Assembly (NCBI GenBank): GCA_002359635.1
Contig: DENJ01000114.1
Coordinates: forward strand, 5,649-55,172
DNA length: 49,524 nucleotides
DNA from: Burkholderiales bacterium UBA2647
Lineage (GTDB): Bacteria; Pseudomonadota; Gammaproteobacteria; Burkholderiales; Burkholderiaceae_E
Direction of reading: 5' to 3'
The translations under genes and the position numbers were made by a program. Positions within the stretch are counted from its first letter, which is position 1, and each line of letters starts with the position of its first letter. Shown here in pieces: positions 41,727 through 49,524 of this stretch. Under the pieces are notes generated by a model that ran no database searches, was not told the DNA's origin, and saw only the letters and a list, made by a program, of their open reading frames with translations.

Positions 41727-43379
41727 TCAGGGTAGTAGTTTTGTGAATGCCAAGTTGAGTTTGGCCTCAGCGCTGGCAAGCTGATCGCGCCGATCGGCAA
41801 GCCAACGCTGGTCGGCCTTGAGCGATTGATCGGCCAGTGCAAGCATGCGTTTGACTTCCTGAGGTTGCGGCCCGCCAAGCCCCTGTCGGCTGAGAACCAT
41901 TTGGGTTGGCGATAAGGCGGCTCTAAAATCTGCCTCGCTCAATGGGTTTTCCTCAGGCGTCCATTTGTGCTTGGCGGCAGCAATCTTATAGCGTTCATGC
42001 GACCGAGAAAACGGGTAGTTCGCCGGCTTGTAGCCGGCACTTCTTGCGTCCTCAACAATCGCAGACGCGAAAGCATGGCCCACACGGAACGGCACAGCGT
42101 GTTTCATTTGCAAAACCTCTGCCAATTCGACCGAAGTCGTCCATTCCTGGTTCAACTCCTCAAGCGCCCGTTCCCGATTGACTTTAAGCGACTTCATGAC
42201 GCGATCGGCCTGTGTCAGCGCTTCGACTGTCAACACAAAGACTCTGCTGCTACGCCAAGACTCCTTATAGTCCACCATGCCGGGCGTGACGTTATGAGAT
42301 CGAAAACTTACCGCTTGCGCCGCGGCAAGTACATCACTTGTCTTGCTGCGGGTCTCCTGAATCACACCCGGATTTTGCTTTTGCGGCATATTGCTCGAGG
42401 TGTAGGTGTCGCCGCTGGCGAGTAAAAACCAGGGGATGGCTTGATGGTATTGAACATGGATATCCTGCATCAGCGCACCGATTCTTATAGCAGCCGATGC
42501 CGCTATTTGACTGCCCTCATGTGGAATATCATAAAAACTGACTTGTGAGCTGTCGTAGGCGTTGAGAAGCGGTCGGTCAAAGCCTAGCAACTCGGCGAGA
42601 CGCTCGCGGTCAAGCCGCCATGAGGAATTGGCGAGCACGGCGGTGCCCAGGGCACTTTGGTTCAAGCGAGGGTAAAACTCCCTAATGCGCTGGGCATCTC
42701 TTGCAAAAGAATCGGCAAAGGCATGCAGGTAATGCGCGTAGCTGATTGGCTGTGCCTGCACACCGTTGGTGTAGGCAGGGACGATCGTTTCGGTATGTTG
42801 CTCTGCAATCTGCAACAAGGTTGCCCGAAAGCCAACAATAGCTTCATAAACATCAAGCATTGCCGTTCGAAGGCTCGCTGTTCTTGTTGTTGCCAAGATG
42901 TCCTGTCGACTTCGACCGGTGTGAATCAGCGTTGCTTCGGGGCCGGCTCGCTCCTCGATAATCCGTTCGACCTGCAGCACATCTGCAGGCCTTCTGCCTT
43001 TAGGCTTGGTGCCTTCTGTGATCGCGTGTGCAACGCCTTCAGCGACGCGTGGCGCTATAGCTTTCGGAATAATGCCTTGTTCGGTCAACATGACCGTACT
43101 TGCCATATTGATCCGACCGATCCAATAGCTATAGTCTTGAATTTCTGCAACACGGCTCGTTTGTGTGCGGGAAAGCTGCCCACGAAGCTTAGCCTCTTCT
43201 GCTCGGCATTCCTCGGTGCTGCGGCAGGCGGTATCACGAACATCGGCAGCCTTCGCTGGTGGGCCACCGAGCGCAAGGCAATATAAAGCGAGGGGTAGGG
43301 CGATCGATCGCAGCTTGAATTGTCGATTGTGCTGAATCGGGTGCAGCCTCGGAAAGTAGCGATTGTGAATGAGGACCAT
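41727..43379 (-). CDS. Exported argininosuccinate-lyase-like enzyme
   Basis: A 550-residue member of the fumarase/aspartase superfamily closest in pattern to argininosuccinate lyase: HTGRSRQDILATTRTASLR, ALGTAVLANSSWRLDRERLAELLGF and the superfamily signature with catalytic serine, TSSNMPQKQNPGVIQE. Unlike normal ArgH it begins with a basic N-region and a hydrophobic segment (RSIALPLALYCLALGG, cleavage after AKA at about 44), a signal peptide, followed by CRSTEEC, a possible disulfide. It therefore probably acts in the periplasm and is not the arginine-biosynthetic enzyme. ATG 43379 is preferred; a start at 43517 would bury the signal. It is divergent from a Bug binding protein, with 138 bases between starts. 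The substrate is unknown. Confidence 0.8.
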   Translation of the reverse strand: MVLIHNRYFPRLHPIQHNRQFKLRSIALPLALYCLALGGPPAKAADVRDTACRSTEECRAEEAKLRGQLSRTQTSRVAEIQDYSYWIGRINMASTVMLTEQGIIPKAIAPRVAEGVAHAITEGTKPKGRRPADVLQVERIIEERAGPEATLIHTGRSRQDILATTRTASLRTAMLDVYEAIVGFRATLLQIAEQHTETIVPAYTNGVQAQPISYAHYLHAFADSFARDAQRIREFYPRLNQSALGTAVLANSSWRLDRERLAELLGFDRPLLNAYDSSQVSFYDIPHEGSQIAASAAIRIGALMQDIHVQYHQAIPWFLLASGDTYTSSNMPQKQNPGVIQETRSKTSDVLAAAQAVSFRSHNVTPGMVDYKESWRSSRVFVLTVEALTQADRVMKSLKVNRERALEELNQEWTTSVELAEVLQMKHAVPFRVGHAFASAIVEDARSAGYKPANYPFSRSHERYKIAAAKHKWTPEENPLSEADFRAALSPTQMVLSRQGLGGPQPQEVKRMLALADQSLKADQRWLADRRDQLASAEAKLNLAFTKLLP

Positions 43380-43517
43380 GGGCAAAAATGCCTCCGCGAG
43401 ATTGAAAAATTGGCTCCCGGTGATCATACCCTGCAAGATTGTCGTTAATCGATGAATGGATCTTGGCGAAGTACCGTGCTGCGATATGCTTGTTTCTTCA
43501 TTCAGTGAGGGGGACAC

Positions 43518-44495
43518 ATGATTTCACGTCGACAATTTGTACAAGGTCTTGGTGCGGTTGGAGTAACGGCCTCTGCCCAGGCTTCGCTAGCTCAATCCTG
43601 GCCAACAAAGCCCATACGCCTGTTGATTGGTTTCTCACCGGGCGGCGGTACCGATATTGTTGCGAGGGCCATAGCACCGAAGATGGCGGAGGTGCTTGGT
43701 CAGCAGATCGTCTTAGAAAATAAGCCTGGTGCCTCTGGCACCATCGCCGCTGATCTTGTTGCAAAGTCAGCGCCCGACGGCTACACCCTGCTCATGGGGC
43801 ATTCGAATTCCAATGCGGTGGCTCCTTTTGTGATTAAGGTTCCATACCAGGCTGCAAGTGATTTCACCCCGATCACCTACATTGGTTACGTGCCAAATGT
43901 GCTCGTGGTGCACCCTTCGGTCCCTGCTAATTCCGTACCGGCCCTGATTAAGCTGATCAAGTCCAAGCCAGGGGAAATGACTTATGCATCCTCTGGCATC
44001 GGAAGTTCGCAACATCTTGCGGGCGCACTGTTTTCGAGAATCGCGGGACTTCAAATGAATCACGTGCCCTACAAAGGAAGCGGGCAGGCGATTGTTGATC
44101 TGCTGGCCGGTCAGGTGCAGATGAATTTCGACACCATGCCGCCGGTTCTAGAACATATCCGCGGCAAGAAAATACGCGCCCTTGCCATATCGACACCTAA
44201 GCGTGTGCCGCAGCTTGCTGATGTACCGACCTTTGAAGAGGTTGGCATCACAGGCTTCGATGTGACCAACTGGTATTCAGTCATGGGGCCCAAGGGTATG
44301 CCCGCAGACATGGTTGCAAAAGTGGACCGGGCTGTTAAAACTGCCATGAATGATCCCAAAATTAGAGCAACACTCGATGCGCAAGGACTTCAGGCAGGCG
44401 GTGCTGCAACGCCGGATGAGTTCAAGCAATTTCTTGCTGCTGAACTGGAGAAGTACGCGCGTATCGTCAAAGATCTGAATATCAGAGCGGACTAG
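43518..44495 (+). CDS. Bug/TctC-type periplasmic substrate-binding protein
   Basis: A 325-residue binding protein. The N-terminus MISRRQFVQGLGAVG carries an S-R-R-x-F twin-arginine motif, so export through Tat is likely, with cleavage after SLA. Signatures: PTKPIRLLIGFSPGGGTDIVARAIAPKM, VLENKPGASGTIAADLVAKSAPDGYT, YASSGIGSSQHLAGALF, NHVPYKGSGQAIVDLLAGQV. All canonical. GAGGGGG lies just before ATG 43518. Being divergent from the exported lyase, it may bind that enzyme's substrate or product. Confidence 0.92.
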   Translation: MISRRQFVQGLGAVGVTASAQASLAQSWPTKPIRLLIGFSPGGGTDIVARAIAPKMAEVLGQQIVLENKPGASGTIAADLVAKSAPDGYTLLMGHSNSNAVAPFVIKVPYQAASDFTPITYIGYVPNVLVVHPSVPANSVPALIKLIKSKPGEMTYASSGIGSSQHLAGALFSRIAGLQMNHVPYKGSGQAIVDLLAGQVQMNFDTMPPVLEHIRGKKIRALAISTPKRVPQLADVPTFEEVGITGFDVTNWYSVMGPKGMPADMVAKVDRAVKTAMNDPKIRATLDAQGLQAGGAATPDEFKQFLAAELEKYARIVKDLNIRAD

Positions 44496-44582
44496 TCGGG
44501 TTGATGTTGATTGCTTCTGAGGAACTTGCTGCGATCTTTCACGCTTAAGGCGGGCCCTGCTTCGAGGCGAAACCTCACGCTG

Positions 44583-45293
44583 TCAAAGTCCGAGGTAGGC
44601 GGCAAGTTCAGGGCTTTCGCCCAGGCTCGAGGCTTTTCCGCTTAGAACGACTTGACCCTTTTGAAGCACGACGGCGCGGTCGGATTGAGCGAGCACTTTA
44701 CGGTAGTCCCGGTCAACAATCAGTGTTGCGATCCCGTCTTCGCGGATCGTGTTGATCACCTTCCATATCTCGGCCACGATCAGCGGTGCCAAGCCTTCGG
44801 TCGCTTCATCAAGAATCATCAGATCAGGTTGCGTCATCAAAGCGCGACCGATCGACAGCATTTGTTGCTCTCCGCCCGAGAGCTGGGATCCAAGATGGTT
44901 GATGCGCTCAGCGAGTCGCGGAAAGGTTGCCAAAACCCGCTCAAGCGCCCATCCCTTGGTGCTTGCTTGCACAGGCCGTGACGCCATGACAAGATTTTCG
45001 CGAACGCTCAAATTCGGAAAAACGCCCCGGCCTTCGGGCACATAGGCCACACCGCGCCTTGCGATTTCATGGGGTCTGGACCTTGAGACATCCTGACCAA
45101 ACAAAATCACATGCCCATCGCGTTGACTGACATGGCCGAGCAGGCTGCGGATCAAGGTGCTCTTACCCATACCGTTGCGACCGAGCAGGCCAAGGGTTTC
45201 ACCGCGGGCAATCTGCAGGTCAATGCCATGCAGAATATGGCTGGAGCCATACCAGGCATGAATACCTTTCGCGTCCAAAATCAAATCATGCAT
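44583..45293 (-). CDS. livF: Branched-chain amino acid-type ABC transporter ATPase LivF
   Basis: A 236-residue ATPase (LivF has 237). Walker A GRNGMGKSTL, YVPEGRGVFPNLSVREN (the LivF form of the Q-loop region), signature LSGGEQQMLSIGRAL, Walker B LMILDEATEGLAP. The switch histidine region reads LIVDRDYRKVL, where the usual LVEQN...-like Gln/His position is Asp/Arg. ATG 45293 lies 16 bases after the livG stop; a longer in-frame start at 45380 overlaps livG. It is the last gene of the liv operon. Confidence 0.92.
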   Translation of the reverse strand: MHDLILDAKGIHAWYGSSHILHGIDLQIARGETLGLLGRNGMGKSTLIRSLLGHVSQRDGHVILFGQDVSRSRPHEIARRGVAYVPEGRGVFPNLSVRENLVMASRPVQASTKGWALERVLATFPRLAERINHLGSQLSGGEQQMLSIGRALMTQPDLMILDEATEGLAPLIVAEIWKVINTIREDGIATLIVDRDYRKVLAQSDRAVVLQKGQVVLSGKASSLGESPELAAYLGL

Positions 45294-45309
45294 TGGCCTG
45301 GGGTTCAAC

Positions 45310-46083
45310 TTAATGCCCCCCGAGGTAGGCAGCCTGAACGTCGGCATTTTGGCGCACCGCCTGGGGTTCGCCCGAGGCAATCACCGTGCCATTGACCATC
45401 ACGGTGATTTGATCAGCGATTCGAAACACAGCATCCATATCGTGTTCTACCAATAAAATCGCATGATCTTTTCTTAGTTTTTTGAGCAGGTTCAACATAC
45501 GATCGGTTTCCTCTGCCCCCATGCCAGCCAGCGGTTCATCGAGTAACAAGACTTGCGGATTGGTCGCCAGGCACATCGCTATTTCAAGCTGCCGCTTCTG
45601 GCCGTGACTCAGAAGCCCTGCCGTTTGTTCCAGCCGGTCTTTTAGTCCGGCGAGTTCTGCTGCCTGGCAGGCGGCATCTAGGCTTGCTGCGCAACGCGAG
45701 GCCGACTCCCACCAATGCCAGGGTTTGGGTGTTCTCGATTGCGCCGCAAGCCTGCAATTTTCTAGCACGCTGAAACCGGGGAAAATCGTGTTGCGTTGAT
45801 AGCTGCGTCCCAGGCCGGCCTGTGCTCGGCGCGGTTGCGACCAATTGGTGATGTTTTCGGATCTCAGGTGAATCGTTCCGGATGATGGTTCGATTTCGCC
45901 GGAAAGCATGTTGATCAGTGTCGACTTGCCTGCGCCATTGGTACCGATGACGGCGTGCACTTCACCAAGACGAAAATCCAATGACACTCGATTGACAGCG
46001 ATCAAACCTCCCCACTGGCGCACGAGTGCCGAGCAACGAAGCAAAACCTCGGGTCGATCGCGCATGGTCTTAGGTGCCGACAT
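45310..46083 (-). CDS. livG: Branched-chain amino acid-type ABC transporter ATPase LivG
   Basis: A 257-residue ATPase (LivG has 255). Walker A GTNGAGKSTL, LGRSYQRNTIFPGFSVLEN, signature LSHGQKRQLEIAMCLA, Walker B VLLLDEPLAGMGAEE and switch LLVEHDMDAVFRIADQI. The signature is LSHGQ, which is usual for LivG. The start overlaps the livM stop by one base (TGATG). Confidence 0.94.
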   Translation of the reverse strand: MSAPKTMRDRPEVLLRCSALVRQWGGLIAVNRVSLDFRLGEVHAVIGTNGAGKSTLINMLSGEIEPSSGTIHLRSENITNWSQPRRAQAGLGRSYQRNTIFPGFSVLENCRLAAQSRTPKPWHWWESASRCAASLDAACQAAELAGLKDRLEQTAGLLSHGQKRQLEIAMCLATNPQVLLLDEPLAGMGAEETDRMLNLLKKLRKDHAILLVEHDMDAVFRIADQITVMVNGTVIASGEPQAVRQNADVQAAYLGGH

Positions 46084-46132
46084 CAGCGTCTCTCAAGGTC
46101 TTCGATGCTGACATCAGCGTCGCCCGAGGTCT
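46079..46132. repeat. Imperfect 23-bp direct repeat at the livM-livG junction
   Basis: GACATCAGCGTC begins at 46079 and again at 46110, and the 23-base copies differ at three positions with a 31-base period. The first copy contains the livG ATG and the livM stop; the second lies in the end of livM. The copy spacing is not a multiple of three. It looks like a slippage duplication. Confidence 0.6.
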
Positions 46133-47138
46133 GTGCGCGACGCGAGGAGCGACCCATGAGTCCTTCCTTCAACTGCCCTGGAACGCCGACCAGGCCATTA
46201 GGCAGCAGGGCAACGCTTGCGATGATGGTTAAACCGAGGCCCAAATGCCAATGCTTGGCAAAGGCGCCAAAAATCGCCTCCGATTTAAACAACTCTTGCA
46301 GCAATGCAAACGCGAATGCCCCGATCAATGCGCCCCGAAGATGCCCGATGCCACCCAGTATGATCATGATCAGGACGGCACCGGACAAATGCCAACTCAA
46401 CATTTCGGGGTTGACAAAGCCGTCTTTCACCGCAAACAAAAAGCCTGCAAGACCCGCAAGACCGCCTGAGACGGTGAAGGCTGCGAGCTTATAGGGGTAG
46501 GTTGAAAAACCTGCTGCTCGCATGCGTTGTTCATTGACCCGGATGCCAGCCAACGCCCGGCCAAAGCGCGAACGCGATAAGCGTGCAAGAAAAGCGAAGA
46601 CCGCAATCAGACTTGATAAAGTTACAAAATAAAGTATCAACGGTCGCTCGAGATCCAAAGGGCCAAGAATTGGTTTGATATAGAGATAAATACCATCGGT
46701 TCCGCCGCCGAGTGCGGTGTCATGAACCACGTAGTAAGCCATCTGGGCAAATGCAAGGGTGACCATGATGAAGTAAACACCTGAGGTTCGCAGCGACAAG
46801 GCACCGACAAAAAATGCGTAGGTCGCTGCAGCCAGCATTGCGACAGCCCAAAGCGATAGACCTGCCGGATCGTTTGAGGGCGAGAGCAAGACAGTGGTGT
46901 AGGCACCGATACCAAAAAATGCGGCCTGACCAAAACAGACCAGGCCGGTGCCGCCCACCAGCAGCTCAAGGCTAAGGGCCAAAATGGCATAGATCATGAT
47001 TTTCGTGACTAAATCAATACCGAATTGCCCGGCAATCATCGGATAGAGCGCAAGCGCGGAAAACGATACCAGGACGAAAATCAAAGCCGATGAGGGTTTG
47101 CTCAGCACACTCGGCTGTTGATGACTAGGGGTGGACAT
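46083..47138 (-). CDS. livM: Branched-chain amino acid-type ABC transporter permease LivM
   Basis: A 351-residue membrane protein with about nine to ten helices. Seen: IYAILALSLELLVGGTGLVCFGQAAFFGIGAYTTVLL (the conserved LNLLxGxxGxxSxGxAAFxGxGAY region), RFGRALAGIRVNEQRMRAAGFSTYPYKLAAFTVSGGLAGLAGFLFA (the cytoplasmic docking loop), and HLSGAVLIMIILGGIGHLRGALIGA. It lies 111 bases after livH; the gap carries a degenerate short repeat (AAGCCAAGC occurs twice). Confidence 0.94.
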   Translation of the reverse strand: MSTPSHQQPSVLSKPSSALIFVLVSFSALALYPMIAGQFGIDLVTKIMIYAILALSLELLVGGTGLVCFGQAAFFGIGAYTTVLLSPSNDPAGLSLWAVAMLAAATYAFFVGALSLRTSGVYFIMVTLAFAQMAYYVVHDTALGGGTDGIYLYIKPILGPLDLERPLILYFVTLSSLIAVFAFLARLSRSRFGRALAGIRVNEQRMRAAGFSTYPYKLAAFTVSGGLAGLAGFLFAVKDGFVNPEMLSWHLSGAVLIMIILGGIGHLRGALIGAFAFALLQELFKSEAIFGAFAKHWHLGLGLTIIASVALLPNGLVGVPGQLKEGLMGRSSRRAQTSGDADVSIEDLERR

Positions 47139-47249
47139 GCTCTTGTCTGTGTGTGCTTGCGGGATTATTTGGGTTACTCGGGGGATTGCTTGGCTTAAAG
47201 AGGGTATCGCTTGGCTTGCATAGGGCTTTGTTATATTTCCTGCCGGAGC

Positions 47250-48131
47250 TTAGCCGGCCTTGAAAAGCCCCTGGGGTTTCCAGAGCAGAATCAAGGCCAT
47301 CAATACATAAACGAGCACACCGGATGCTTGCGGCAACAAAACCTTCCCGAAGGTATCTACAAAGCCGATCAGTAAAGCTGCCATCAAAGCGCCACGTATG
47401 GAGCCAATCCCGCCGATCACCACGACGACGAAGCAAATGATCAACACCTGACTACCCATGTTGGGATAGACCGATGAGACAGGAGCAGCAACCATTCCCG
47501 CAAAAGCGGCAATTGCAACGCCAGCGGCAAACACCACCCGGTATAAGAATTGAATATCGACGCCAAGCGACTGGACCATTTCGCGATTACTGCTTCCCGC
47601 GCGGATCATCATGCCTAGCCGTGTTCTCGTGAAGACGAGGTACATGCCTATCGCAAGCAGGATGCAGACTGCGCTCATGAACAAGCGATAAACCGGGTAA
47701 GTCATGGTGTCGCCCAGGGCGATCGATCCGGCGAGAAGGCTTGGTGCATTCACGCCATGAACATCATCGCCAATGATGAGACTGCGAAGTTCTTCAAAAA
47801 CCAGAATGAGCCCATAAGTCATGAGTACCTGCTGCAGGTGCTCCCGTTCATAGAGATAGCTATAAAAAGCCCATTCAAGCAAATAACCGAGCACAATGGC
47901 GAGACAAAGCCCAACAAACAGGGTGGCAAAAAAGCCACCGCCGAAGCTGCTTTGGACAATCGGTGCAAGGCCAAAGGCCATGTAGGCACCGATCATGTAA
48001 AAGCTGCCATGGGCCAGATTGATCACGCCCATAATCCCGAAAATCAGCGTCAGACCTGAAGCCACCAAGAAAAGCAGCAAGCCCAATTGCACAGCGTTTA
48101 AGCACTGGATAAGAGCAATCGAAACATCCAT
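47250..48131 (-). CDS. livH: Branched-chain amino acid-type ABC transporter permease LivH
   Basis: A 293-residue permease with about eight helices. Seen: GLLLFLVASGLTLIFGIMGVINLAHGSFYMIGAYMAFGL at the N-terminus, TRLGMMIRAGSSNREMVQSLGVD (docking loop) and GSQVLIICFVVVVIGGIGSIRGALMAALLIGFVDTFG. ATG 48131 is preferred to TTG 48143. It lies 54 bases after the binding-protein gene. Confidence 0.93.
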   Translation of the reverse strand: MDVSIALIQCLNAVQLGLLLFLVASGLTLIFGIMGVINLAHGSFYMIGAYMAFGLAPIVQSSFGGGFFATLFVGLCLAIVLGYLLEWAFYSYLYEREHLQQVLMTYGLILVFEELRSLIIGDDVHGVNAPSLLAGSIALGDTMTYPVYRLFMSAVCILLAIGMYLVFTRTRLGMMIRAGSSNREMVQSLGVDIQFLYRVVFAAGVAIAAFAGMVAAPVSSVYPNMGSQVLIICFVVVVIGGIGSIRGALMAALLIGFVDTFGKVLLPQASGVLVYVLMALILLWKPQGLFKAG

Positions 48132-48185
48132 CGCTGATTCCAAAGTGATCGGGCGCCCGATGCCACGGGGAGCCCGATCGGAGTC

Positions 48186-49409
48186 TTAGATCTTGCAGCC
48201 GCGGCCCGGGTCTGCCAGTGCTTTGGAGGCAACGCTCACAACTTTGTTCTCTTTGCCCACGACTTGCCGCAAATAGACGTCTTGTACCGGGTTATGGTTT
48301 TTGCCAAGCGTGAAGCTGCCTCTGGGGCTATCGATTTTTGCGCTCTTCAACGCAGCAGCAAATTCAGCCTTCTTGCTGATGTCCCCCTTGACCGCGTTAA
48401 GGCCGATGCCCAGCATTTGCGCAGCGTCGTAGCCCTGAACCGCGTAAACATCGGGTTGTAGTTTGAAAGTTTTGGCGTAGGCAAGCCGGAATGCACTATC
48501 GCGTGCGCTTGCAAGACTGTCGGCATAGTGAAGCGTGGTGAATAATCCTTCGGCGTCTGCGCCTTGCGCATCGAGCGTGCCATCGGTGAGAAAGCCAGCG
48601 CCGTATAACGGTATGGATTTTTTAAGACCTGCCGCGGCGTAGTCCTTCACAAACTTTACAGCGCCACCCCCTGCAAAAAAGGTGTACACCGCATCGGGTT
48701 TACTCGCTGCGATTTCTGTGAGAAGCGCCTGAAACTCAACATTCGGGAAAGGCAGGCTTAACTCCTTGATCACCTTCCCACCGCCTTTTTCATAGGCATC
48801 TTTAAAGCCTCGCACCGATTCATCACCGGCCGCATACTTCCAGGTGATGGTAACCACGCGCTTGTAGCCCTTTTTTGCCATGACTTCGCCCATCGCATAG
48901 CCAGGCTGCCAATTACTGAAACTTGAGCGAAAAATATTGCTGGCGCACATTGGCCCGGTAACCGCATCGGCACCGGCATTGGGGACAATGAGGATTGTTC
49001 CACTATCTTTTGCAACCTTGGCCATCGCCATCGCAACACCTGAGTGGACCGTTCCAACAAGTACATCAACATTATCGCGCTTGACGAGCTTATTGACGTT
49101 ATCGGTCGCTTTGGCGGGATCCGATTCGTCATCGACTTTGACCAGTTCCACCTCACGGCCGCCGAGCTTACCGCCCTGTTCGTTCAAATGCAGGCGAAAG
49201 CCGTTCTCGATCGCTGTGCCGAGCGCTGCGAAGGTACCGGTATAGGGCAGCATCAATCCGACTTTGATTTTGCTGTCCTTGTTTTGAGCCATCAGCGGTG
49301 CAGCGCTCGTGAGGGCAAGCGTGAGCCCTGTGAGGAGCGCACGGCTCAGCAAGTGACGCTTGCCATGTTTGAATTGAATGGTTTGTGTGTGCGTGGGTCT
49401 CATTTTCAT
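48186..49409 (-). CDS. livK: Liv-type periplasmic amino acid/amide-binding protein
   Basis: A 407-residue family-6 peripheral binding protein. A basic N-region and hydrophobic segment (LLTGLTLALTSAAPLMAQ) form the signal. Typical stretches: IKVGLMLPYTGTFAALGTAIENGFRLHLNEQGGKLGGREVELVKVDDES, VDVLVGTVHSGVAMAMAKVA and PDVYAVQGYDAAQML. Ligands in this subfamily range from branched-chain amino acids to amides and aromatics; this protein is not necessarily leucine-specific. AGGAGG lies 3 bases before ATG 49409 and 9 before ATG 49403, so the latter may be the true start. It leads the operon livK-H-M-G-F; the promoter should be in the last 115 bases of the window. Confidence 0.9.
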   Translation of the reverse strand: MKMRPTHTQTIQFKHGKRHLLSRALLTGLTLALTSAAPLMAQNKDSKIKVGLMLPYTGTFAALGTAIENGFRLHLNEQGGKLGGREVELVKVDDESDPAKATDNVNKLVKRDNVDVLVGTVHSGVAMAMAKVAKDSGTILIVPNAGADAVTGPMCASNIFRSSFSNWQPGYAMGEVMAKKGYKRVVTITWKYAAGDESVRGFKDAYEKGGGKVIKELSLPFPNVEFQALLTEIAASKPDAVYTFFAGGGAVKFVKDYAAAGLKKSIPLYGAGFLTDGTLDAQGADAEGLFTTLHYADSLASARDSAFRLAYAKTFKLQPDVYAVQGYDAAQMLGIGLNAVKGDISKKAEFAAALKSAKIDSPRGSFTLGKNHNPVQDVYLRQVVGKENKVVSVASKALADPGRGCKI

Positions 49410-49524
49410 TGTCCTCCTGGTTTCCTGACACGATTGGGTTAGTACGCATGTTGACGGTGTGAGCCCGCAAAGCAAGCCCATGGATACAGTGGCGAGTGCA
49501 CGGATGGGTTGGTGAGTGCAAGGA

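Noticed and set aside
45294..45380. N-terminal extension of LivF
   Set aside because: It overlaps the end of livG and adds residues absent from LivF proteins.
47139..47249. Degenerate AAGCCAAGC repeat in the livH-livM gap as a mobile-element scar
   Set aside because: Only two clear copies, no inverted repeats or target duplication; likely simple-sequence drift.

Overview
The window reads as chromosome from a betaproteobacterium, most likely Burkholderiales (Alcaligenaceae- or Comamonadaceae-like). This is an inference. It rests on three stand-alone Bug/TctC-type periplasmic binding proteins, two TRAP transporters, a Liv-type ABC system, a split homoprotocatechuate meta-cleavage operon and proteobacterial gene order. 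No rRNA, tRNA, CRISPR array, insertion sequence or prophage was seen. The content is mostly uptake and catabolism of organic acids, aromatics, sugars and amino acids.

Layout. 1-2000: the 5' part of a short-chain dehydrogenase running off the left edge, two small exported proteins and a DUF1993 protein. 2100-5320: a structured leader followed by pntA-pntB (proton-translocating transhydrogenase). 5505-9645: a two-domain unknown protein, metY, an unusually empty 770-bp stretch and malonyl-CoA decarboxylase. 9688-14126: a flagellar fliG with no flagellar neighbours, a TauD-type dioxygenase, then DUF2076, TPR and unknown proteins. 14192-20411: a Bug protein, an FMN-dependent alpha-hydroxy-acid dehydrogenase whose tail is a 15-bp minisatellite, a complete TRAP transporter (dctPQM) and a divergent carbamoyltransferase-like gene. 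20412-26671: one minus-strand operon, hpaG1-hpaG2-hpaE-hpaD-hpaF-dctQ-dctM, for the middle part of 4-hydroxyphenylacetate/homoprotocatechuate degradation plus uptake; a 27-bp dyad lies upstream of it. 26955-32165: a Bug protein, an ABC exporter and an MFS-spermidine-synthase-like fusion. 32289-38257: isocitrate lyase, then a CUT1 sugar ABC operon with a clear terminator. 38870-41697: a GNAT-like protein and a SET-domain protein, a YkgJ-like cysteine-cluster protein, a VOC protein and a truncated SDR. 41727-44495: a signal-peptide-bearing argininosuccinate-lyase-like enzyme divergent from a Bug protein. 44583-49409: a livKHMGF-type ABC operon.

How the parts may work together. Uptake systems (Bug, TRAP, Liv, CUT1) sit beside the enzymes that would use their substrates: the hpa enzymes with TRAP permeases, and an alpha-hydroxy-acid dehydrogenase with a TRAP set. 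Isocitrate lyase would support growth on C2-yielding substrates, and PntAB would balance NADPH.

The signal I consider most novel is the pntAB leader. Its 5' strand can pair perfectly with the 5' strand of an intrinsic-terminator-like hairpin, enclosing two small hairpins; this is the architecture of a riboswitch or attenuator. Next are the exported lyase paired with a Bug protein, the non-canonical carbamoyltransferase, the GNAT-SET pair, and the minisatellite-encoded tail containing in-array stop codons. All functional calls come from reading the sequence and remembered family motifs; no database search was run.
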